Assembly: GCA_016235345.1 (NCBI GenBank)
Contig: JACRLG010000015.1
Coordinates: forward strand, 124,001-188,000
Direction of reading: 5' to 3'
DNA from: Deltaproteobacteria bacterium
GTDB lineage: Bacteria > Desulfobacterota > Desulfobacteria > Desulfobacterales > Desulfatibacillaceae
DNA: 64,000 bases
Made by a program: the position numbers and the translations under genes. The notes beneath the pieces are model-generated. The model searched no databases. It was given only the letters and a program-made list of their open reading frames with translations, and was not told the DNA's origin. Positions 51,842-59,723 of this stretch are shown piece after piece. Positions within the stretch are counted from its first letter, which is position 1; each line of letters starts with the position of its first letter.

Positions 51842-53113
51842 ATGGCCCTGCAAATCATATACAACCTGGCGTCGTTTCTGGCGGCGCTCGTCCTGGCTCC
51901 GGTCGGCTACGTCCTTTCCCTTTTCGTGGAAAAGCGGCGGAAGACCTTCGCCCCCCGCCTGGGTTTCCAGAAATTTCCCGATCACGGGCCGACAAGGCCC
52001 ATATGGGTCCACGCGCTTTCGGTGGGCGAGGCCAAGGCCGCCGCGCCCCTGGCCAGGGCCCTGGCCCGGAGACACCCCGAACGCGGAGTAGTGGTTTCGG
52101 CCAGCACTGCCACCGGTTACGAAATTTTGAAGGAAGAGACCCAACCCTGGGTCCGCCACGTGTTTTATTATCCGTACGACCTTCTCTTCTCCGTAAAAAA
52201 GGCCTTCAACCGGGTTGATCCGGCGCTTGTGGTAATAGTGGAATCGGACCTGTGGCCCAATTTCCTGTTCGAGGCCAAAAGAAGGTCCGTCCCGGTGGTT
52301 CTGGTCAACGCCAGGCTTTCCGAGCGTTCCCTTTCGGGTTACCGGAGGTTCTCGTTTTTCTTCCGTCCCGTATTCGGGCTTTTCTCAGCGGTGTGCGCGG
52401 CTTCGGAAATGCAGAAGGAGCGGTTCGAGAGCCTTCTGGGCGACTGGGAAAAGGTCCTTGTGACCGGAAACATAAAATTCGACTCAAGGCCCGAAGAAGC
52501 CCCGGCCACGGGTCGCCAAAGCCTCGGAATTCCTGAAGACGCCCCTGTTCTGGTGGCCGGCTCCACCCACGAGGGGGAGGAGGAAATCCTCGCCCGGCTC
52601 TTTCCCCTGTGGCGGGAAAGCTCTCCTGGCCTGGTTCTGGTAGCGGCCCCAAGGGACCCTGGCAGGGCATGCAAGGCCGCGGAGCTTTTCAGATCGATCG
52701 GGCTGACCACGGCCCTTTTCTCCGAGATCGTTCAAAGCCCCAGCCCCGGCAGCGACGTGATCGTGGTGGACGCAATGGGGGCCCTGGCGTCCCTCTACGG
52801 CCTTGCCGACGCGGCCTTTGTGGGAGCAAGCATGATTCCCCTTGGCGGGCACAACCCGCTGGAAGGCGCGGCCCACGGAAAACCGGTGGTATTCGGCCCC
52901 CACATGGAGGACTTCGCCGAAATCGCCGAGCTTCTTGTGGATGAACGCGCCGCCATCCAGGTTGTTGATGAAAACGAACTGGAAAGCGCCATCAGGGTCC
53001 TGTTGTGCGACCGGGAAAAGGCTGAGGAAATCGGCGAGCGGGCAAAAAGCGTTGTTCTGGCCAACCGGGGGGCGGTGGACAAGATGGTGGAGGCCATATC
53101 CCGATTTTTATGA
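51842..53113 (+). CDS. waaA: 3-deoxy-D-manno-octulosonic acid transferase
   Basis: Adds Kdo to lipid IVA at the inner membrane. An N-terminal membrane anchor (about residues 8-30) leads to the GT30 domain: IWVHALSVGEAKAAAPLARA, VVIVESDLWPNFLFEA, LVNARLSERSLSGYRRFSF, VTGNIKFD and GGHNPLEGAAHGKPVVFGPH. The length is 423 aa. ATG 51842 is the start that matches the family N-terminus, though its ribosome binding site is weak; the frame is open to 51656. It overlaps lpxK by 4 nt (ATGA). Confidence 0.95.
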   Translation: MALQIIYNLASFLAALVLAPVGYVLSLFVEKRRKTFAPRLGFQKFPDHGPTRPIWVHALSVGEAKAAAPLARALARRHPERGVVVSASTATGYEILKEETQPWVRHVFYYPYDLLFSVKKAFNRVDPALVVIVESDLWPNFLFEAKRRSVPVVLVNARLSERSLSGYRRFSFFFRPVFGLFSAVCAASEMQKERFESLLGDWEKVLVTGNIKFDSRPEEAPATGRQSLGIPEDAPVLVAGSTHEGEEEILARLFPLWRESSPGLVLVAAPRDPGRACKAAELFRSIGLTTALFSEIVQSPSPGSDVIVVDAMGALASLYGLADAAFVGASMIPLGGHNPLEGAAHGKPVVFGPHMEDFAEIAELLVDERAAIQVVDENELESAIRVLLCDREKAEEIGERAKSVVLANRGAVDKMVEAISRFL

Positions 53114-54228
53114 GGCTTCTAAAAGATAATTTCCAGCGGATGATCCGGGACGACAGCCAGGATGACGACAACGTCAAAAAGGCGATTACCGGAGCGGCGC
53201 GGATTTACGCGAAGGCCGCGAGCATCAAGGCGGGCCTCTACCTAAGGGGAGTCATCCGCCCCACGCGCCTGTCCCGCCCGGTGATCTCCATAGGAAACCT
53301 TACCGTGGGCGGAACGGGCAAGACTCCGGCTGCGATTGCCGTGGCGAAGCTCTTGAAGGACATGGGCCGAAATCCCGCCATCTTAAGCCGGGGTTACGGG
53401 GGAACCCTTCAAAAGCGCGGTGGCTTGGTTTCCGACGGGAATCTCGTAAGGCTGTCCCCCGGCGAGGCCGGAGACGAGCCCTGCCTCATGGCCCTTGCCC
53501 TCCCATCGGTGCCCGTGGCCGTGGGCCGGAATCGGGCGGCGAACGGGGCCTTTTGCATCAACAAGCTCGGAAGCGACGTTATTCTGCTTGATGACGGATT
53601 TCAGCACCTGACCCTTTACCGGGACATCAATATCGTGCTGGCCGACGCGGAAAGGCCCTTCGGCAACGGGCGCACACTGCCGCGCGGACCCTTGCGGGAA
53701 CCGGCGTGTGAGATCGAGAGGGCCGACGCCCTGGTGCTCTCCCGCGCCCTTCCCTATTCACCGGCCCCTGAAATCTGGCCTTCCGGGCGTCCCTGTTTCC
53801 GCGCCTGCCACCGTCCGACGGGTTTTCTTGAACACGAGTTTCTCAATGCCCCCGGGCCGGTGTCCGAAACCCGCCCCATGCTCCCCCTGTCCTTCCTTAA
53901 AGGAAAAAGGGTTGCCGCCTTTTCGGGAATAGCCGACAACGCCGGCTTTTTCGATACCGTCGCCGAACTTGGCGGAAAAATCGTTTTAAGGCGGGGCTTT
54001 GACGACCATCACCCTTACACTGCGGATGAACTTAAAGGCCTTTTCGCGGATGCCCGGAAACTTGGGGCCGATCTTGTCGTCACCACCGAAAAGGACGCCG
54101 TGCGGATAGCGGAAATTCCGGGCGGCTTTCCTCCCCTACTGGCCCTTTGCGTTGAGTTTTCCTTTTACGGGGAAGCCCTTTTTGCTGAATGGCTGAAAAA
54201 GAGCCTGGAAACCCTTGAAGACAGATAA
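53110..54228 (+). CDS. lpxK: Tetraacyldisaccharide 4'-kinase
   Basis: Phosphorylates the lipid A precursor at the 4' position. The P-loop SIGNLTVGGTGKTPAAI lies at about residues 60-76, followed by LSRGYGG, VILLDDGFQHLTLYRDINIV and FSGIADNAGFFDTV. A 30-residue N-terminal extension with an acidic stretch (DDSQDDDN) precedes the usual start. The length is 372 aa. Translationally coupled to waaA. Together with waaA it commits this region to lipid A/Kdo assembly. Confidence 0.96.
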   Translation: MRLLKDNFQRMIRDDSQDDDNVKKAITGAARIYAKAASIKAGLYLRGVIRPTRLSRPVISIGNLTVGGTGKTPAAIAVAKLLKDMGRNPAILSRGYGGTLQKRGGLVSDGNLVRLSPGEAGDEPCLMALALPSVPVAVGRNRAANGAFCINKLGSDVILLDDGFQHLTLYRDINIVLADAERPFGNGRTLPRGPLREPACEIERADALVLSRALPYSPAPEIWPSGRPCFRACHRPTGFLEHEFLNAPGPVSETRPMLPLSFLKGKRVAAFSGIADNAGFFDTVAELGGKIVLRRGFDDHHPYTADELKGLFADARKLGADLVVTTEKDAVRIAEIPGGFPPLLALCVEFSFYGEALFAEWLKKSLETLEDR

Positions 54229-54249
54229 ACACTTCCTGGAAACACCCTG

Positions 54250-55248
54250 GTGAGCCCTGACCAAAAAACAGAGCCCCTGAAGGTCGCGGCCTTCTGGGAC
54301 ACACGGCCCGGACACAGAAAGCAGACGTCGGGGGTCCTGACAGCCCTTTCAGCACGAACGCCCATAGTCGTCCACGATTTTTCGCTTCCCTACTATAGCC
54401 TGGGCGCTTCTGTGGCCGACTGGGCGAAACTTGTCGGCCATCTCGCGGGCCTTCCGGTTTCCGTTCCCCACTTTGAGGCCAACCGGCCCGTGCCGCCCCG
54501 GTTCGACCTCATTCTCGGCACGGGAAGCCACACCCACGTTCCCATGACCCTTTTTAAAAGGAGGCTCGGCGGACGCCTTGTAACCTGCATGACGCCCGAC
54601 CCACTGCTTTCCGGCTTCTTCGACCTGTGCCTGGTTCCAGAACACGACAGGCCAAAGCCCCGGGAAAACGTGTTTCTCACCCTGGGCCCGCCCAACCCTT
54701 CGCCCAAGGACGGCCCCCATCGAACGGACACGGGCCTGATACTTGTGGGCGGGGTGGATGAGAAATCCCACGAGTGGGACCCGGCGGCCACCGTTTCGCA
54801 AATTTCCGCCATTGCCCGAAACCATCCAAAGGTTTTCTGGACGGTCTCCTCATCCCCCAGAACCCCGGCTGACATGCTCCCCGCCCTTGAAAGGCTTACC
54901 GGCCTTCACTCCAATTTGAGCTTTTTCCGTTCGGCGGACACCCCCCCCGGCTGGGTGGAGGAACGCTATGCCGAAAGCGCCTTCGTGTGGGTTACAGCCG
55001 ACTCTGTTTCAATGATTTACGAGGCGCTCACGGCGGGATGCGTGGTTGGGGTGATGCCGGTGAAATGGAAAAAGCCCGACGGAAAGATACCGTACGGGCT
55101 TCAAAGGCTTCGGGACAAGGGAATGATAATCGATTTTGACGCCTGGCTGAAAAACCCCGACGACCGGCCCACCCCCTTCTGCCTGGACGAGGCCGGACGC
55201 TCGGCTGACGAAATCCTCCGCCGCTTCTTCCCGGACAGATTGAAATAA
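54250..55248 (+). CDS. ELM1/GtrOC1-family (mitochondrial fission ELM1-like) protein
   Basis: Family name comes from the plant ELM1; bacterial members usually sit beside lipid A genes. Recognisable stretches: FWDTRPGHRKQTSGVLTAL, DLILGTGSHTHVPM, DTGLILVGGVDEKSHEWD and FVWVTADSVSMIYEALTAG. The fold resembles GT-B glycosyltransferases. The length is 332 aa with a GTG start at 54250, 21 nt after lpxK. Probably a glycosyltransferase-like step of LPS assembly, but no reaction has been established to my knowledge. Last gene of the truA/waaA-lpxK group. Confidence 0.85.
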   Translation: MSPDQKTEPLKVAAFWDTRPGHRKQTSGVLTALSARTPIVVHDFSLPYYSLGASVADWAKLVGHLAGLPVSVPHFEANRPVPPRFDLILGTGSHTHVPMTLFKRRLGGRLVTCMTPDPLLSGFFDLCLVPEHDRPKPRENVFLTLGPPNPSPKDGPHRTDTGLILVGGVDEKSHEWDPAATVSQISAIARNHPKVFWTVSSSPRTPADMLPALERLTGLHSNLSFFRSADTPPGWVEERYAESAFVWVTADSVSMIYEALTAGCVVGVMPVKWKKPDGKIPYGLQRLRDKGMIIDFDAWLKNPDDRPTPFCLDEAGRSADEILRRFFPDRLK

Positions 55249-55296
55249 CGCAGTTATCGATGGGCGGTTGCTCCGCTGCTAACCCTTCATCCGCAT

Positions 55297-55421
55297 CCGG
55301 GGCTCGCAGAAGCGATGAAATGCAAGGAAGGGGAGTTGAAAAGGAGGGAGCGTAAGCTTTTGTACGTGACCGACTTTTCAACTATGCCTGACACAGCAGT
55401 TCGCGCTTCTGCGAGCCCCGG
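55297..55421 (-). repeat. Stop-codon-tethered structured repeat, copy 7 (after the zinc-ribbon gene)
   Basis: Outer arms 55404-55421 and 55297-55314 form a perfect 18-bp stem (CCGGGGCTCGCAGAAGCG) starting at the base next to the TAG (55422-55424). The inner stem is AGTTGAAAAG/CTTTTCAACT; the apex is CGTA...TACG with one mismatch. Sense relative to the minus-strand gene. Confidence 0.9.
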
Positions 55422-56672
55422 CTAAACGTCTTTGCCGTATATCAGCGCCTGCTTGCTGACCGCTATCCCCAACTCCTCCTGAACCAACTCTCCGCCCCTG
55501 GGCGTACAGGGAACGTAAACCAGCATGCCCTTTTTGGGGGTGATGGAAATCTCCGGGAGCTTCAAGAAAATGGTCCGCTTGGGGGTGCCGAAGGTCGCAA
55601 GCACCGATTTCAGGCTTTGCATGGCCTCAACCAGCGGGAAGTTGACCGGAAGCAGGCTGCCCGAATCGGGCACGCGGGCCTCCATGGCCCCCAGAAACGG
55701 CGTTATTGTAACCTGCTTGGCCACCCGCAGAAAAAGATGGGGATGAATTTTAAACGCGGGAATCCAGAAGTAGAAATCGTCGGTTTCCCACTCCTTCTTT
55801 ATGGCCTTGGGGAGATTCGCCACCCTGATCAGGTCGGCGTAGGTATCGAGCTTGACGCCCTTGATGGAGGAGCCAATGCACCAGAAGGGCAGATAAACGA
55901 GGTCATTTCCCTTTCCTGGGATGGTCCGCACCAGAATCGGCCTGAATTCGTCCCCCCTGGGATACCAGCCCATGTTGCAGACTTTGCAGAGAAAGACTTC
56001 CGCAGTCTTGTCGCCCTTCAAGTCGAATCCGCACTGGGGGCACATGGAGGACAGAAAACGCGGCATCCAGTGCAGTTCGTCCGTTGCAGCCCCGGCCAGG
56101 GCATCGATGGCCGCCTGTTCCGGCGCGGGCCCCACGGGCTTTTTGTTGATGAGGTCCACCACGTTTCCGCCGTCAAGGGCGTAGGGTGCGAAAATCACTC
56201 CGGCGGATTCGCCCACCCAGGCGTTTTCGTAGGTTTCAGGGCCTGATGCCGTTTCCTTCAGGCCGCTTGCAGCCTTGTCCATTTTCCCCAATACCTGGAA
56301 CAGGTCCAGCTCCGGAGGCACGAACCGTCCGGCGACGCCCCTTTCGGCAAACCGGAGCTGCGGGGACTTGGTATTGTTGGGCAGGTCTTTTAAAGCAAAG
56401 GCGCCTTTTAAGCCGACGTGCGCCGAATCGAGGCTTACGGGATCGATTTTGAAGGATGACACGGCCTTGTAGACCGTTCCCTTCAGCCGCCAGTAGGGAA
56501 GATATAGGAAATCGCCTGAGCCTTCAGGGGCTTCCATGTAATAGCGGAAAGGCCCCCTTGACGTTATGTGGACGCGCACCCTGCAGGCCGGACAAATCAG
56601 CATCCGATCCGTCTCATCCAGGATCACGGGGGCCTGGCACTGGGGGCACGGGTGTTCTATCTTGAAATTCAA
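55422..56672 (-). CDS. Zinc-ribbon protein with an internal duplication
   Basis: I do not recognise a named family. Two zinc ribbons are visible, CPQCQAPV...CPACRV near the N-terminus and CPQCGFDL...CKVCNM in the middle. Each is followed by a similar beta-rich block (FLYLPYWRLKG and LVYLPFWCIGSSIKG), so the protein looks like two copies of one module. 416 aa from TTG 56672, which has AAGGAG 6 nt upstream; the frame is open to 56789. A role in protein or metal binding is likely; nothing points to catalysis. A structured repeat begins at its stop. Confidence 0.75.
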   Translation of the reverse strand: MNFKIEHPCPQCQAPVILDETDRMLICPACRVRVHITSRGPFRYYMEAPEGSGDFLYLPYWRLKGTVYKAVSSFKIDPVSLDSAHVGLKGAFALKDLPNNTKSPQLRFAERGVAGRFVPPELDLFQVLGKMDKAASGLKETASGPETYENAWVGESAGVIFAPYALDGGNVVDLINKKPVGPAPEQAAIDALAGAATDELHWMPRFLSSMCPQCGFDLKGDKTAEVFLCKVCNMGWYPRGDEFRPILVRTIPGKGNDLVYLPFWCIGSSIKGVKLDTYADLIRVANLPKAIKKEWETDDFYFWIPAFKIHPHLFLRVAKQVTITPFLGAMEARVPDSGSLLPVNFPLVEAMQSLKSVLATFGTPKRTIFLKLPEISITPKKGMLVYVPCTPRGGELVQEELGIAVSKQALIYGKDV

Positions 56673-56812
56673 CACGTTCTCCTTGAGAATCGGCGCGGGG
56701 CCGACCTGTTTAAGCTCATGATCCCGGCTTGAGCTTAAATGGGCTTGGGGACCATTTGAAAATATAATCAGAAAAACAGGCCAGGGCAAGCGGAACGTCC
56801 GCAGCCCTTACG

Positions 56813-58000
56813 TCACCGTGAGGTGACCTGCCTGCCCAGCTTGGCTATATCACAGGCCAAAGACGTGGTTATGGAGATGCTCATGGCCACGTGATCGATG
56901 ATCTGCTTTATCATGGGAGACACCAGCTCGTATTCATGGGTGAGAGACAAAACGTCCATTCCCGCCACCTGGCAGTCGGGCGAGGCGTAAACCGTGGCAT
57001 GGCGCACCTCGTGGCCGATTTTCGCAAGGGGGAACTCTCCGAGGAAATCGCCCTTCCCAAGACGCACAAGAGGCCTTACGCCCTTTTCCGTCTTTCTGGC
57101 CACCACGGCGCTTCCGCTGTTTATCCTGAAAAGCCCTTCCTCGTTTGCGCCTTCGGCGAACATCACCTTCATGTCCTTAAGAAAGGAGGAGCTGTCGTCC
57201 TTGCCGAGAAAGGCGTCAACCACTCTGTCGGTGGTTTCCCGAAGCCTTGTGTCCAGACTGATGCAAAGGTGCCGGAGCTCGTATGACAGGACCGCGAACT
57301 CGGAGTGAATTCTCGGAAGGTCGAGCACTCCCAGCACGGTGTTGCCAACCGCCATGAGGGAGGCCGTGCGGACGCTGGACTGGCTAAGAAGCGAGGAAAT
57401 GTTGCCCACCAGGGCTCCCGGCCCCAGCCTCACTATGCGCAGGGGGCCTTTGGCGGTTTCCCTCACGACGTCGGCGTAGCCCTCCAGGATAACGGAAATC
57501 CAGTTTCCGAATCCGCCTTCCTTCACTATCATCTGGTTGTCGGGAATCTCCTCCTCGTTCACCACGTAGCCGTAATTGGAAACCGGGCGCTTTACAACCG
57601 GGATATCGCCGTATTCGTCACAGGGGGCGGATGCGTCGGTCTTGCACTCCAGCTTCGGGCCAAGCGTTTCCACCTGGCCGTCATCCAGCATACGAAGGCC
57701 GTCTAAGACTATCTCCATCACTCCGGTCTGGATGAGGGTCTCGGTGGCCGGCTCCTGGGCGGTGAAATCAAATTCGCCCTCAAGCCAGCCGAAAAGGGCG
57801 TAGGCCGCTTCCAGCCCCTTTTTTCCGGCGGCTTCCGCGTTTATGGGGTTTCCCCCAAGGAAATAAAAAACTCCCGGATCAGTTGCATACTTGTTTCTAA
57901 GGCGCAAAAGCCCCGTTGAGGCGTTGGAGTTCAAAAGCTGAAGAATCTCGCCGAGGCTGATGAAGTCCAGGCTGCCTGAAAGAACCATTCGATGTTCCAT
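56813..58000 (-). CDS. DUF4388 plus cyclic-nucleotide-binding-like domain protein (paralogue 2)
   Basis: Same architecture as the protein at 18689-19888: DUF4388 at the N-terminus (LDFISLGEILQLLNSNASTG, EAAYALFGWLEGEFDFTAQE), then two cNMP-binding-like barrels (GNWISVILEGYADVVRE and EEGLFRINSGSAVVARKTEKG). 395 aa. DUF4388 is common in Deltaproteobacteria and Myxococcota signalling proteins. No output domain is visible, so it may act by protein contact. The start ATG 58000 coincides with the domain start, with GGGA upstream. Confidence 0.78.
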   Translation of the reverse strand: MEHRMVLSGSLDFISLGEILQLLNSNASTGLLRLRNKYATDPGVFYFLGGNPINAEAAGKKGLEAAYALFGWLEGEFDFTAQEPATETLIQTGVMEIVLDGLRMLDDGQVETLGPKLECKTDASAPCDEYGDIPVVKRPVSNYGYVVNEEEIPDNQMIVKEGGFGNWISVILEGYADVVRETAKGPLRIVRLGPGALVGNISSLLSQSSVRTASLMAVGNTVLGVLDLPRIHSEFAVLSYELRHLCISLDTRLRETTDRVVDAFLGKDDSSSFLKDMKVMFAEGANEEGLFRINSGSAVVARKTEKGVRPLVRLGKGDFLGEFPLAKIGHEVRHATVYASPDCQVAGMDVLSLTHEYELVSPMIKQIIDHVAMSISITTSLACDIAKLGRQVTSR

Positions 58001-58036
58001 GTCGATTCCCGAAATGAGGTCCGGTTCGCCGGTTCC

Positions 58037-58717
58037 TTATAACAAATAGGGCCGGTCGTTAACGTGAAATGTTGCGTCGTGCCTGCGGGCGGCGCGGAAA
58101 AAGCCGACATGGGCGAGCCAGACGTAAAGAGCAGGCGGCAGCACGGGCCGGGCCATGAGCAAGGCGGCGCGGTAGGGCACGGCGTCACCGGCTGCGAGAG
58201 ATTTTGCCGCAAGATTCAAGGCCCGTATGGCGTTTCTGGCAAGTATCCTGTTGACTGTTAGCGGCTTTCCCGAAAGAAGCTCTCCCGCTCCCGTTGCAAG
58301 TCCGCCCGCCCACACCAGGTTGCACTGGCGGGCGAAAATGCGGCACACGGCAAGGGCGGTGTCGCACTCGGAGGCATCCGGAAGGCCGCTTGCCACCAGG
58401 GCGCAAAACCTCTTGGGCATTATGGCCCTCACTGCGGCCCTGCGCCTTGCGATGCTTTCCAGGGCCTTCACCGCCGGGCCGGGTATGGAGTCGGCGTAAA
58501 CAGGAGCTGTCAGGACTATGAGATCGCTCCGGTCAACCGCCTTCAACAGGGCGTCCATGCCCTTGTCGCTTTCCATGCACCGGTTGACCAGAAGGGCCTC
58601 CGATTCCATGCCGTGGCGGGCGAGCCGGGCTGCGAGATAACCGGCAAGGCTTGCGGACGTGCTTTTCAGGCCGCGAGGGGAGCCGATGAGGAAAACCGCC
58701 GATTTTTGGGCCTTCAT
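58037..58717 (-). CDS. Flavodoxin-like (NADPH-dependent FMN reductase-type) protein
   Basis: Begins with a flavodoxin-like phosphate-binding pattern (VFLIGSPRGLKSTSASLAGY) and the strand-helix IVLTAPVYADSIPGPAVKAL typical of NAD(P)H-dependent FMN reductases. The C-terminal third is longer and less typical, with a hydrophobic helix (ALLMARPVLPPALYVWLAHV). 226 aa. Overlaps the second flavodoxin-like gene by 4 nt, so the two products may form a heterodimer. Electron donor and acceptor unknown. Confidence 0.78.
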   Translation of the reverse strand: MKAQKSAVFLIGSPRGLKSTSASLAGYLAARLARHGMESEALLVNRCMESDKGMDALLKAVDRSDLIVLTAPVYADSIPGPAVKALESIARRRAAVRAIMPKRFCALVASGLPDASECDTALAVCRIFARQCNLVWAGGLATGAGELLSGKPLTVNRILARNAIRALNLAAKSLAAGDAVPYRAALLMARPVLPPALYVWLAHVGFFRAARRHDATFHVNDRPYLL

Positions 58718-59289
58718 CTCATGACCTCCACACGGGCCAGGGCGTTTCTTATGTTTTCGGCCAAAAGCCCCTGTCCGTGGCGCCCGGAAAGCACCACCGA
58801 AGCATGGGCCGGGGCTTGCATCTTAGCGGCGTTCACGCCCACGATGGAGGAAAAGACCCTGACGGATTCCATGTCCATTGCAGCGAGCATTCCTATGCCC
58901 ACCATGCGGGGAGGTCTTGGGTAGCGTCCCTTGTGAATGAAGCCGTCTCCCTTTTTCATGAAAAACGGCGACACCAGAGGAGGCATCCTGTCCACGAAGT
59001 TCTTGAGGATGGCGCTGTAACCGCCGAAGGTCACGGGGGTAAGAAAAACCAGAAGATCGCTTTTTACGATGGCCCTTAAAATGTTTTCGGCGTCGTCTTT
59101 AATGACGCACCGTCCCGGAGTGGCGCACCAGCAGGACCGGCAGCCGGTGCATGGGGCGATGTCGCATTCATCCAGCAAAAACTGCGTCATCTCCCACGAC
59201 AGCCCGGAAAGCTCGCCTTCCACTATGCAGCGAATCCTGCGGAAGGCCGGGTCTCCCGACAGCGCCCCATCCAGAACAACGGCTCTCAC
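58714..59289 (-). CDS. Flavodoxin family oxidoreductase with a Cys-rich loop
   Basis: NADPH-dependent FMN reductase type: CDIAPCTGCRSCWCATPGRC is the Cys-rich loop seen in the iron-sulfur flavoprotein branch, followed by DDAENILRAIVKSDLLVFLT and PVTFGGYSAILKNFVDRM (FMN contacts). 191 aa. The Cys spacing could hold a 4Fe-4S cluster or only a structural site; this cannot be decided here. Upstream gene of a two-gene unit with the other flavodoxin-like gene. Confidence 0.85.
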   Translation of the reverse strand: MRAVVLDGALSGDPAFRRIRCIVEGELSGLSWEMTQFLLDECDIAPCTGCRSCWCATPGRCVIKDDAENILRAIVKSDLLVFLTPVTFGGYSAILKNFVDRMPPLVSPFFMKKGDGFIHKGRYPRPPRMVGIGMLAAMDMESVRVFSSIVGVNAAKMQAPAHASVVLSGRHGQGLLAENIRNALARVEVMR

Positions 59290-59723
59290 TTTATCTGCCT
59301 TTCCGATTCCCCGGATTCCATGACAGCGTGGAAACCGGGGAATATGATTTTACGGCAAGGGTCCGGCCCAACCTGTGCCCGATCCGGAATTTTCAGGGTT
59401 CAAACCCGCAGACCCCGGCCACACCGGCCTCAGAGGGCCTTCGCCTCGCCTGCCCGCCAAAGTCCCATATGCTGATGCCGATGTGAAATATAACACATTA
59501 TTTAGGCGCTTTGACAGCCCCTGCAGGGCTTTTAGGGGACTCATCTCCAATTGCTTCTCAGAATGACCAGTGTTAGCAGATTATGACCCACGGGGCAACA
59601 AGGATAGCCGCATCACGTTAAAATTGCGCCCGGCCCACGGGATGTGATAGCTTGCCGCAGGGCCGATTGCAAGTCGGCGCGGCCAATGACCATCACATCA
59701 TGGCGAGGTCCGGAACTTAATTT
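59290..59723. other. Gene-free stretch with a structured leader upstream of the M48 gene
   Basis: No convincing gene in 434 bp. At 59641-59699 a nested hairpin may form: outer GATGTGAT/ATCACATC and inner CCGA-TTGCAAG-TCGG within GGCC/GGCC. It lies 24 bp upstream of the M48 protease start, so it could be a leader structure. The remainder should hold the divergent promoters of the flavodoxin pair and the protease; no clear boxes were found. Confidence 0.4.
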
